DNA of 21,036 nt from a virus: IMG/VR virus record IMGVR_UViG_3300036945_000842, positions 1-21,036 of that record, one strand, 5' to 3'. Positions 1 to 6,497 of the stretch are shown piece after piece. Below the pieces are notes generated by a model, which worked only from the letters and a program-made list of their open reading frames with translations, searched no databases and was not told the DNA's origin. How positions within the stretch are numbered: the first letter of the stretch is position 1; the number at the start of each line of letters is the position of its first letter. The position numbers and the translations under genes are program-made.

Positions 1-111
1 TCCGAGATTCAGCGGATTGTCGATGTCGAAGGGCCGGTCATTAAACCCGATCGTCCACCGATCGTTCCGACTGTTGGAATCGGCCAGCCGTTGCCAGGGG
101 AGATGCAATGA
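1..111 (+). CDS. 3' end of an unidentified gene
   Basis: The first frame is open from the window edge and ends in TGA at 109-111, giving the last 36 residues of a protein rich in Pro, Val and Ile. The stop overlaps the start codon of the next gene in an ATGA arrangement (108-111), the usual sign of translational coupling in a phage operon, so this is very probably a real gene whose body lies upstream of the window. Too little is present to identify it. No signal peptide or motif can be assigned to the visible part. Confidence 0.6.
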   Translation, partial: SEIQRIVDVEGPVIKPDRPPIVPTVGIGQPLPGEMQ

Positions 112-449
112 TACGCCGTTCAAAGTACCGAGCAAAAAAGACCGTCGTCGACGGCATCAAATTCGACTCGATGGCAGAGGCCGCACGCTATGGCGTGTTG
201 AAGATTATTCAATCGGCTGGGCTTATCTCTGAGCTTCGATTGCAAGTGCCTTATGTAATAACAGTCAACGGGAAAAAGATCTGCCGATATATCGCGGACT
301 TCGTTTATATCGAGAACGGCAAAGAGGTTGTTGAGGACGTCAAAGGCATGAAAACGCCGGTCTACAACCTGAAGAAAAAATTGATGGAAGCAGTGTGTGG
401 TGTGGTGATTTTGGAAACGGGTTTGAAGAAGAAGAAGGGTAAGAGATGA
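108..449 (+). CDS. DUF1064 family phage nuclease (PD-(D/E)XK-like)
   Basis: This 113-residue protein matches the pattern I know for DUF1064, a small phage family related to the PD-(D/E)XK nuclease superfamily. It starts with a basic KYRAKKT segment and a 'DSMAEAARY' helix that would supply the first acidic residue (Glu24). The block IADF (Asp64) follows, and then VEDVKG, where Asp77-Val78-Lys79 form the (D/E)XK triad. A lysine-rich tail (KKKKGKR) ends the protein. Full family length is present. It is coupled to the gene before it by ATGA and overlaps the following ATPase gene by 4 bp, so it belongs to the recombination module. The family assignment is strong. The exact substrate, for example branched DNA or replication intermediates, is inference. 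Confidence 0.82.
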   Translation: MIRRSKYRAKKTVVDGIKFDSMAEAARYGVLKIIQSAGLISELRLQVPYVITVNGKKICRYIADFVYIENGKEVVEDVKGMKTPVYNLKKKLMEAVCGVVILETGLKKKKGKR

Positions 450-1234
450 AGATCCAAAAAGGGAAACAAGGCGGCCCGCGTCGCGTGTTGTTTCATGGGA
501 CAAACTTTGTCGGCAAGACGACGTTTGCGTCGCAGGCTTTCGGCGGATGCCTGCTGATAAATCTGGAGGACGATAAAGACGTCGACATGGATAAGACGCC
601 GCCCATTCGAACCTATGACGATTTGAAGTCATGGGTTGGCGCTGGCGGATATGTCGACACGGAAAGCCAGAAACCTGACTGGCCTTACAAATGGATTGCA
701 ATCGATACGCTCGATGCTGTGCAGCGCATCTTGGAAAAACAGATCTGCATCAACGCCAATGTTGAGTCCCTCGCCGATGACAAATTCAGCTATGGAAAGC
801 TCAAGAAAGTCATTGAGCCCGCGTGGAACAAATTCCACTTCATGATGGATTGGCTTCATTCAGAGCGTGGGCTCGGGATTATTTTGCTTTCACACAGCGA
901 AGGCAAAAAGATGACACCGCCAGATGCGCCGTCCTACGAGCGATGGGAGCCATCAATCACGGATTACGCGGCTGATCTTTTCAGCGACTGGTGCCAAGAG
1001 GTTTTCTTCGGATCGTTCCGAACCTACGCAGTCAAAGAAGACGCGGGGTTCAATCGCACGCGCAACATTGCGGCGGGTGGAACTGAGCGCATTATCAGGA
1101 CATCACCGACGGCAGGCGTCCGCGCCAAGAACCGTCTGAACATGCCGGAAGAGATGACAGAGTTTTCGTTCGAGAAGTATGCGGAGTTTTTTGTTCCTAG
1201 TGAGATTTTAAAGAAGGAAAAGGCCAATGGCTGA
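446..1234 (+). CDS. Sak4-like RecA-fold ATPase (phage single-strand annealing protein)
   Basis: This 262-residue P-loop protein has a Walker A motif HGTNFVGKTT (Gly18 to Thr26) and a Walker B strand WIAIDT ending in Asp87. Its overall size and its 'LLINLEDD' segment after the P loop fit the phage nucleotide-binding/Sak4 class of RecA-like annealing proteins. Sak4 proteins pair complementary single strands and are stimulated by a cognate SSB, and here the next gene is an SSB-like DUF669 protein, which is the typical pairing. It overlaps the preceding DUF1064 gene (ATGA-type, 446-449) and the following gene by 8 bp, so all three are co-translated. The alternative is a generic AAA_24 ATPase of unknown use. 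The RecA-like fold is clear, and the annealing role rests on family knowledge and context. Confidence 0.78.
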   Translation: MKIQKGKQGGPRRVLFHGTNFVGKTTFASQAFGGCLLINLEDDKDVDMDKTPPIRTYDDLKSWVGAGGYVDTESQKPDWPYKWIAIDTLDAVQRILEKQICINANVESLADDKFSYGKLKKVIEPAWNKFHFMMDWLHSERGLGIILLSHSEGKKMTPPDAPSYERWEPSITDYAADLFSDWCQEVFFGSFRTYAVKEDAGFNRTRNIAAGGTERIIRTSPTAGVRAKNRLNMPEEMTEFSFEKYAEFFVPSEILKKEKANG

Positions 1235-1673
1235 TTTGGGTGGTTACGACGCAACGCAAGTTAAGGACAGCGAATTCGAGGCTTTGCCTGCTGGCGAGTA
1301 TCGGGCTGTCATCACTGAGAGCGAGCGAAAGAAAACGAAGGACGGTTCAAGCGAGCTGTTGCAAGTCAAACTGCAGATCGTCGACGGCCAGTACAAGAAC
1401 CGGACGATCATCGATCGGTTCAACCTGTGGAACAAAAACCCGCAGGCCACGACGATCGCTCAGCAGCAGTTCAAGAAAGTCTGCGAAGCTGTGAACGTTC
1501 CGAAGCCGGGCGATTCGTCAGCCCTGCACATGAAACCGCTGATGATCAAGCTGGCCGTTAAGGAATACAACGGCACGAATCAGAACGAAGTGAAGGGCTA
1601 CAAAGCCTGCCTTCCTGGTGCGACAACGCAGGCAGTTGCAACATCCGGAGCCACAAAACCAGGCGGCTGGTAG
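1227..1673 (+). CDS. DUF669 family single-strand DNA-binding-like protein
   Basis: This 148-residue protein has the hallmark DUF669 layout. A short N-terminal segment precedes 'LPAGEYRAVI', followed by alternating beta strands with a lysine-rich turn (ERKKTKDGS), then 'LLQVKLQIVDG-YKNRTI' and a 'WNKNPQATTIAQQQFKKVCEA' helix of which only part is quoted. DUF669 proteins are regarded as OB-fold, SSB-like partners of phage recombinases. The C-terminus is flexible (Gly/Thr/Ala-rich) and ends KPGGW rather than in the acidic tip of host SSB. It overlaps the Sak4-like gene by 8 bp and is the last gene before an intrinsic terminator. Family assignment is good; the DNA-binding role is inferred. Confidence 0.8.
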   Translation: MADLGGYDATQVKDSEFEALPAGEYRAVITESERKKTKDGSSELLQVKLQIVDGQYKNRTIIDRFNLWNKNPQATTIAQQQFKKVCEAVNVPKPGDSSALHMKPLMIKLAVKEYNGTNQNEVKGYKACLPGATTQAVATSGATKPGGW

Positions 1674-1692
1674 TCGTTTTGTTTTTTTTCAT

Positions 1693-1721
1693 GGCGCGGG
1701 GATCGTCTCCGCGCCTTTTTT
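1693..1721 (+). terminator. Intrinsic terminator inside the replication operon
   Basis: GGCGCGG at 1693-1699 pairs perfectly with CCGCGCC at 1709-1715, and up to three further pairs extend into the loop. Six T residues (1716-1721) follow at once. This is a textbook Rho-independent terminator 20 bp downstream of the DUF669 stop. The next gene has its ribosome binding site only 10 bases after the T tract, leaving no room for a promoter between them. Confidence 0.85.
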
Positions 1722-1742
1722 CATCGACACAAGGAGGGCGAA

Positions 1743-1997
1743 ATGCTCTGCCGAATAACCCTGATCACTGAAATTCAATCGCCGTTTCCGGCGATGATTT
1801 TTTCGAAGCTCCAAGATGAACTGAAGAGCCGCGCTAAGGCATGGCAAGAGGAGCAAATCATTACCAGCTTGGAACTGTGGCAGTTCAAGCAGCTGCAGGT
1901 CAAGGAGTACCGTGAAGAGTTCTGCAAAAAACTTCGGGCTGAGCACGGGATGACTCTGATTGATCTGCGGTGTGAGCGGATTGAGGAGGAGCCGTGA
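1743..1997 (+). CDS. Small unknown protein, helical
   Basis: This 84-residue protein is not recognised. It has a strong ribosome binding site, AAGGAGGG at 1731-1738, a few bases before the ATG. After a short beta-like start (LCRITLITEI) it is predominantly helical and charged, with many Lys/Glu/Gln residues and a single Met/Leu hydrophobic face. There is no signal peptide, membrane segment or metal-binding motif. It overlaps the next gene by 4 bp (GTGA, 1994-1997), so it is translated with the HTH protein. Because it is the first gene after the terminator at 1693-1721, it would be expressed only by read-through or antitermination. Function unknown. Confidence 0.7.
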   Translation: MLCRITLITEIQSPFPAMIFSKLQDELKSRAKAWQEEQIITSLELWQFKQLQVKEYREEFCKKLRAEHGMTLIDLRCERIEEEP

Positions 1998-2512
1998 AGC
2001 CGCCAATTTCTCTCCGGGTCGGAGACAGAGAATACCTGCTGACCAACTGGGCGAAAATGAAAGGCATCTCCCGCGAGGCCCTTTATTTCCGCATGAAGTC
2101 CGGATGGACACCAGAGCAAATCATTGGCGAAGAGCCTCGCCCGAAGCGAGAGGCAAAGCCAAGGAAGACGGTCAGGAATCCACAAGGCCCGAGGCCGCGA
2201 GAGAACAAGCTCATTGAGCCTGTAAGACTGCGAGCAAAGCTGAAGGCCGTGGTGATTACTGATCACAAAGCGACAGGTGAGGCCGCGAAGGAAATCAGGA
2301 AGCTTGCCGGGTTGTCGCAAGAAGACGCAGTGAAAAGTTTAGGTTGGTCACTCGCCAAGATATCAGAAATGGAGCGAGGCCAAACGAAGTGGAAACAGAA
2401 AGACATTGATCACTTTAACAAAGTCGCAAAGGGATGGGTGAAGAATGGAAACGATGATCGAACAACCGCAGTCAATGACGGACAGAGCGGTGCAGGAACT
2501 ATCGACGTTTAA
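1994..2512 (+). CDS. Xre/Cro-type helix-turn-helix protein with a second N-terminal DNA-binding-like motif
   Basis: This 172-residue protein starts at a GTG preceded by a GAGGAGGAG ribosome binding site. Residues about 10-45 (NWAKMKGISREALYFRMKSG, WTPEQII) look like the short helical motif that phages append to HNH and AP2 proteins to read DNA. A Lys/Arg/Pro-rich linker follows. Residues about 95-145 form an Xre-type HTH: 'AAKEIRKLAGLSQEDAVKSL' and 'SLAKISEMERGQ' are the canonical helices 2-3 and the 'E-G' turn. The last 20 residues are polar and disordered and overlap the next gene by 68 bp. It is probably a transcriptional regulator or replication accessory protein. Which genes it controls cannot be told from the sequence. 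Confidence 0.72.
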   Translation: MKPPISLRVGDREYLLTNWAKMKGISREALYFRMKSGWTPEQIIGEEPRPKREAKPRKTVRNPQGPRPRENKLIEPVRLRAKLKAVVITDHKATGEAAKEIRKLAGLSQEDAVKSLGWSLAKISEMERGQTKWKQKDIDHFNKVAKGWVKNGNDDRTTAVNDGQSGAGTIDV

Positions 2513-3425
2513 TGACATGATTTCTCAAGTCTTGCCTTACGGTCTTTTGACTGTTGCGGAGGCTGGAATCGGACAGGTCGAAGAGGCTCACAAGGCTGTC
2601 AAGAAGTTGAACGCGGCGATTGAAAAGAAGCGGAAGGAACTAAAGCAGGCTTCGCTTGATTACGGCCGGACGGTCGACAGTATCGCGAAGCAGTTGACCG
2701 AAAAGGTCGACGGAGTCGAGTCAAAGCTCAAATCCGAACGAGACGCTTTCGACGCTGTTGAAAAGGCGGAGAAGGCCGCGAAGGAAGCCGCGAAGGTCGC
2801 AGCAAAACAGAAGCGACTTAACGACATGGTTGCGGAAGGAATCCCCGTCGATCTTGCGGCGGCTGATCTGCCGGACGAGGAATGGATGTGGTGGCTGAGC
2901 AAGGCTCGCAAGCAGGCTGCGGAAATCGCAGAGCGGATCGCCGAAGAACGACGACAGGCTGAAGCGTTTGAAGCCGAACAACGCAAGGAGCGTGAAGAAC
3001 TGGCCGCGAAGATGGCGGAAGAAACGAAACGCCAGGCAGAAGAGTTGCGAGTTCGCGCCGAAGAGATCGAACGCCAGCGACGCGTCGACGAAGCCGCCAT
3101 GGCCGAACAACGCAAAGCCATGGAAGCGGAACGCGAAGAACTCCGCCGACAACAAGACGAGATTCGCAAGGCCGCAGAAGCGAAGGCAGCGGAGGAACGC
3201 AAGGCAGCAGAAGCCAAAGCTGAAGCTGAACGCCAAGCCGCAATCCGTACTCGTTTGGAAGCCCTGAAGCCTGAGATTGAGAAGGCTGAAAACCTCGCTC
3301 AAAGCATGATTACCGACGCGCAGGATTCATTGATTCGTCTGGGGAATCCGGCGTGGGCTGGCGATGCAATGTACGCTGTTCGGAACTGTGGCGCGACAAT
3401 TATCGCGTTGGTGACTCAGCGATGA
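2445..3425 (+). CDS. Long coiled-coil protein (SMC-hinge/Rad50-like appearance, function unknown)
   Basis: This 326-residue protein has a globular N-terminal 45 residues, then a charged coiled coil from about residue 45 to 110, a short interruption around 'LPDEEWMWWLSKA', and a second, very long coiled coil (about 150-280) made of repeated E-E-x-R-x-x-A-E heptads. The C-terminal 45 residues are globular again. It overlaps the HTH gene by 68 bp. ATGs at 2454 and 2478 are alternative starts, and none has a strong ribosome binding site. The Ala/Glu/Arg composition creates long spurious reverse-strand frames. Coiled-coil proteins of this kind are common in phage recombination modules, but no specific family can be assigned. 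A scaffold or nuclease-partner role would be speculation. Confidence 0.75.
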   Translation: METMIEQPQSMTDRAVQELSTFNDMISQVLPYGLLTVAEAGIGQVEEAHKAVKKLNAAIEKKRKELKQASLDYGRTVDSIAKQLTEKVDGVESKLKSERDAFDAVEKAEKAAKEAAKVAAKQKRLNDMVAEGIPVDLAAADLPDEEWMWWLSKARKQAAEIAERIAEERRQAEAFEAEQRKEREELAAKMAEETKRQAEELRVRAEEIERQRRVDEAAMAEQRKAMEAEREELRRQQDEIRKAAEAKAAEERKAAEAKAEAERQAAIRTRLEALKPEIEKAENLAQSMITDAQDSLIRLGNPAWAGDAMYAVRNCGATIIALVTQR

Positions 3426-3500
3426 TTTCGACTTACGACAACGCAACTGGCGACGGCCATTGGCTTCGCCAGTCTCTTGAGATTTTAAAAGGTGAGATCC

Positions 3501-3728
3501 ATGGAGTTGGAAGAGTTGAAAAGGCACTGGCTGGAGACGGACGGAAACCCGATGCCGGAAGACATCGCCAGTCAGCCGTTGGAGATGGTGCGGAAGGCAG
3601 TGCGATGGCGGAAGGCCGGAATCACGGTAGCCGTCGGAAAGCCTGCTGAGCCGACGATTGAGGTGGCGGAAGACTCTTTAATGGACTGGGACCGACAGGA
3701 TGACAAAAATGGAAACGCCTACGCTTAG
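3501..3728 (+). CDS. Small unknown protein
   Basis: This 75-residue acidic protein is not recognised. I chose the ATG at 3501 because an AGGTGA ribosome binding site lies five bases upstream (3490-3495). An in-frame GTG at 3492 sits inside that site and is less likely. The middle contains a basic helix (RKAVRWRKAG), followed by a short strand and an acidic end. It overlaps the start of the helicase gene by 29 bp. A competing frame starts with ATG at 3422, coupled to the stop of the coiled-coil gene, and runs to 3649. Its first 25 residues look protein-like, but the rest is Gly-rich shadow sequence, so either a very short peptide gene or a lost reading frame may lie at 3422-3490. Confidence 0.6.
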   Translation: MELEELKRHWLETDGNPMPEDIASQPLEMVRKAVRWRKAGITVAVGKPAEPTIEVAEDSLMDWDRQDDKNGNAYA

Positions 3729-5421
3729 CCCTCGCTGGTATCAGTCACGGGGAAACGACGCGGTCTGGTCTTACCTGTCTGCAAAGCAGGGGAACCCTGT
3801 GGTGGTCTTGCCGACCGGCGCGGGAAAAAGCCTGCTCATCGCTTTGCTGATCCGCCAAGCTCTGGAGTTCGGCGGGCGTGTTGTGGTGTTGGCACATCGC
3901 AAAGAGTTGCTGCAGCAGAACGCCGAAGAAATTCGCAGCCTGATTCCGGGCGTTGATGTTGGGATCTACTCAGCCGGGCTGAAATCCAAAGAGATCCACA
4001 ACGCTGTGGTTGTCGCTGGCATTCAATCGGTATTCCGAAAGGCTGCGGACTTGGGGCGTCGGCACCTTGTGCTGGTTGACGAATGCCATTTAATCAGCGA
4101 CCTCGAAGAATCCATGTATCAACAGTTCTTCGCAGGAATCGCGCAAGATGGATTAAGGATTGTCGGCCTCACGGCTACCGCTTTCCGTACCGGAACAGGG
4201 CCGATCTGCGGACCTGATCGACAGTTTCAGCGGATCGTTTTTGAAGCGAAAACGGCGCAGCTGATCACCGAAGGATTTCTTTGTCCGATCACCAACAAAC
4301 CAGCAGACTTTCAGGTCAACACTGACAAAGTTGCGTTGCGGGGCGGGGAGTTTGTTGAATCGGAAATGCAGGCGGTTTTCGGCGGTGATGACACCGTCAA
4401 AAAAGCCTGTCAGGAGATTTGGTCGAAGTGCGATGGCCGAAGATCAATCCTGATTTTTGCCAGCGGTGTCTGCCATGCGGAAGACATCGCAAACGAGTTG
4501 TCGGCTTTGACGGGCGAACGTGTTTGCGTTGTCACTGGCGAGACGCTGGACATCGAGCGGGCGACTATGCTCAGTGACTTCAAAACTGGTCGGCTTCGCT
4601 GGCTAGTGAACTGCGACGTTCTGACAACTGGCTTCAACGCTCGATGCGTCGACGCGATTGCGATCCTTCGCGCAACAATGTCGCCTGGTTTGTTTTGTCA
4701 GATGGTGGGGAGAGGGCTAAGGCTGCATGAAGGGAAAACTTCGTGCCTGCTCCTCGACTTCGGCGGCAACATCGCTCGGCATGGTTCAATCGATGACGAC
4801 AATTTCGGCCGCGCCATCGAAGGCAAAGGCAGGGCCGCGGTCGCAGCCGAAAACGGCAGGGGCAAACAATGTCCCGCGTGTGAATTGGACGTGGCTGCGA
4901 GCCGAACCGCCTGCCCTGAATGCGGGTTTGTTTTCCCCCGCAAAAGGGAAGTCACTCACGACTCGACGGCAGACACCGATTCGCAACTCACTGGGCCGAT
5001 GCCTGCGGAAGAATGGACTGTTGTCGATGTCATCTACAAGCGACACGTCAAGCGAGATGATGAGTTAGCGCCGCCGACGCTGCGGGTCGATTACGTCGTC
5101 TCGAAAGGCGAAGGAAATCTGCAGCGCCAAGTTATTCCTGAATGGGTCTGCCTTCAGCACGTTCGAGGCAACTTCGGAAAGACGATGGCGGGCCTGTGGT
5201 GGGAGCGGCGGTCGGACTGCGAAGAGCCTGACACCATAGACGACGCGCTGGCGCTGCTGGCGATGGGAGTGGCTCGGAAGCCGGTGAAGATCACGACGAA
5301 AAAAGACGGCAAGTTCACGAAGGTTATCAATTGTGAATGGGGCTGTGAGAAGCCGACGGAGCTGGCAGCGGTTGAAGAGTCCAAGACGTACAGCGGTCTT
5401 GATGAGGACGTTCCTTTTTAG
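3700..5421 (+). CDS. SF2 DNA/RNA helicase, RadD-like, with zinc-binding insert
   Basis: This 573-residue superfamily 2 helicase has an N-terminal Q-like motif (WYQSRG), motif I PTGAGKS (38-44), motif Ia (VVVLAHRKELL), motif II DECH (127-130), motif III GLTATA (156-161) and motif VI QMVGRGLRL (from about 334). After the two RecA domains, Cys391, Cys394, Cys405 and Cys408 form a zinc ribbon (CPAC...CPEC), as in RadD/YejH-type proteins that help recombination and fork repair. The C-terminal 150 residues are an accessory domain. The ATG at 3700 overlaps the upstream gene, and an alternative ATG at 3709 has an AGGA nine bases upstream. It probably unwinds or remodels recombination intermediates. 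Helicase identity is certain; RadD subfamily is likely. Confidence 0.88.
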   Translation: MTKMETPTLSPRWYQSRGNDAVWSYLSAKQGNPVVVLPTGAGKSLLIALLIRQALEFGGRVVVLAHRKELLQQNAEEIRSLIPGVDVGIYSAGLKSKEIHNAVVVAGIQSVFRKAADLGRRHLVLVDECHLISDLEESMYQQFFAGIAQDGLRIVGLTATAFRTGTGPICGPDRQFQRIVFEAKTAQLITEGFLCPITNKPADFQVNTDKVALRGGEFVESEMQAVFGGDDTVKKACQEIWSKCDGRRSILIFASGVCHAEDIANELSALTGERVCVVTGETLDIERATMLSDFKTGRLRWLVNCDVLTTGFNARCVDAIAILRATMSPGLFCQMVGRGLRLHEGKTSCLLLDFGGNIARHGSIDDDNFGRAIEGKGRAAVAAENGRGKQCPACELDVAASRTACPECGFVFPRKREVTHDSTADTDSQLTGPMPAEEWTVVDVIYKRHVKRDDELAPPTLRVDYVVSKGEGNLQRQVIPEWVCLQHVRGNFGKTMAGLWWERRSDCEEPDTIDDALALLAMGVARKPVKITTKKDGKFTKVINCEWGCEKPTELAAVEESKTYSGLDEDVPF

Positions 5422-5436
5422 AAAGCGGGTGATGTT

Positions 5437-6495
5437 GTGTTTAAGAGATCAGGAGACCAAGAGCAGGCTTACAGAAAATTTCTGCAGTGGATGGCCTCAA
5501 GCCCATCACAAGAATTCAGGCTTGGCGGATTAGCAGGAACTGGGAAAACAACTCTTGTAAAAACCATGCGAGAGCAAATGAGCAACTGTGATGTGATCGC
5601 CCCTACTGCAAAAGCGGCTGAGGTGCTCAATAGAAAAGGCGTCGCGGCGTCAACGTGTCATTCCCTGCTGTGCCGATTCGAGCATGAGGAACAAGGCGCT
5701 GACGGAAAACTGAAGCCAGTATTCTCCGACAAGAAAGTCTCCAAGGATTTTCTCATCGTCGATGAGTCATCAATGATTACAAGCGAAATGAGAAGGAAGA
5801 TTCTTCGCTGTGCAAATCGCGTTGTTTGGGTCGGTGACTATGGCCAGTTGCCCCCGGTTGATCCTGACGGCACCGGCGAATCAGTTATGTCGGAAGAATC
5901 GCTTGATGCGAAATTAACCACGCAGTGGAGACACGCTGGAAGCGAAGACCTGATTGACTTTGCAAACTTTCTAAGGGCCGGAAATCACCCTCGGAAATGG
6001 AAGTCAGTCAGTGAGCAAGTTTGTGTTGATCCTGCTGGAGTGCAGACATTCAGTGATGTTGTCGACCATGTTTTGAGCAATAGTCTCTGGCCTGCCATCT
6101 GTTATCGAAACACTTTTATTTCTGGTTTCAATCAGCGTGTTCGTCACGTGCTTGGGTTTAAAAAACAGATTGAAATCGGACTTAGAATTGTCTGCATATA
6201 CAACAGTTATCAGCACGGAATCGCAAACGGCGAAATGTTTACGGTGTCGAAATTCGACGGCAGCAATATCACGACGGAATGCGGAAAGCGATTCCCGATA
6301 ACGTTCGACCCAGCAGACAGGAACTCTGTTCGGGTGCAGGATGGATATGCGGTGACGTGCCATAAGTCGCAGGGCTCTGAATGGCCGCGAATTGCAGTTA
6401 TTGAGGATATGGCCGCTTCTCCTCAGTGGAGATACACAGCAGCGACTCGGGCTCAGAAGCACGTCACGTACATCACTAATGATGATGAGGTTTAG
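5437..6495 (+). CDS. SF1B DNA helicase, RecD/Dda-like
   Basis: This 352-residue superfamily 1 helicase begins at GTG 5437, preceded by GGGTGA. Motif I is GLAGTGKTT (Gly31 to Thr39), motif II is LIVDESSM (Asp109-Glu110), motif III is GDYGQLPPVD (about 133-142) and the Arg of QWRHAG follows. The C-terminal UvrD-like motif V/VI region is present as CHKSQGSEW (from Cys308) and YTAATRAQ (about 332-340). This compact set is typical of phage Dda-like 5'-3' helicases that start replication and clear proteins from forks. It lies 15 bp after the SF2 helicase and 2 bp before the primase gene, within one replication operon. The family call is strong; polarity is inferred from the subfamily. Confidence 0.87.
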   Translation: MFKRSGDQEQAYRKFLQWMASSPSQEFRLGGLAGTGKTTLVKTMREQMSNCDVIAPTAKAAEVLNRKGVAASTCHSLLCRFEHEEQGADGKLKPVFSDKKVSKDFLIVDESSMITSEMRRKILRCANRVVWVGDYGQLPPVDPDGTGESVMSEESLDAKLTTQWRHAGSEDLIDFANFLRAGNHPRKWKSVSEQVCVDPAGVQTFSDVVDHVLSNSLWPAICYRNTFISGFNQRVRHVLGFKKQIEIGLRIVCIYNSYQHGIANGEMFTVSKFDGSNITTECGKRFPITFDPADRNSVRVQDGYAVTCHKSQGSEWPRIAVIEDMAASPQWRYTAATRAQKHVTYITNDDEV

Positions 6496-6497
6496 TA

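Noticed and set aside
2660-3302. Long reverse-strand open frames opposite the coiled-coil gene
   Set aside because: They are Ser/Ala/Phe-rich mirror products of the GAA/GCG/AAG-rich codons of the + strand coiled coil, and have no ribosome binding sites.
3422-3649. ATG at 3422 coupled to the coiled-coil stop, 75-residue frame
   Set aside because: Only the first 25 codons look protein-like; the rest is a Gly-rich shadow of the gene at 3501, which has the better binding site. T-TTA-AAA at about 3483-3489 resembles a -1 slippery site, but the downstream gene is in the +1 frame and the -1 frame stops at once.
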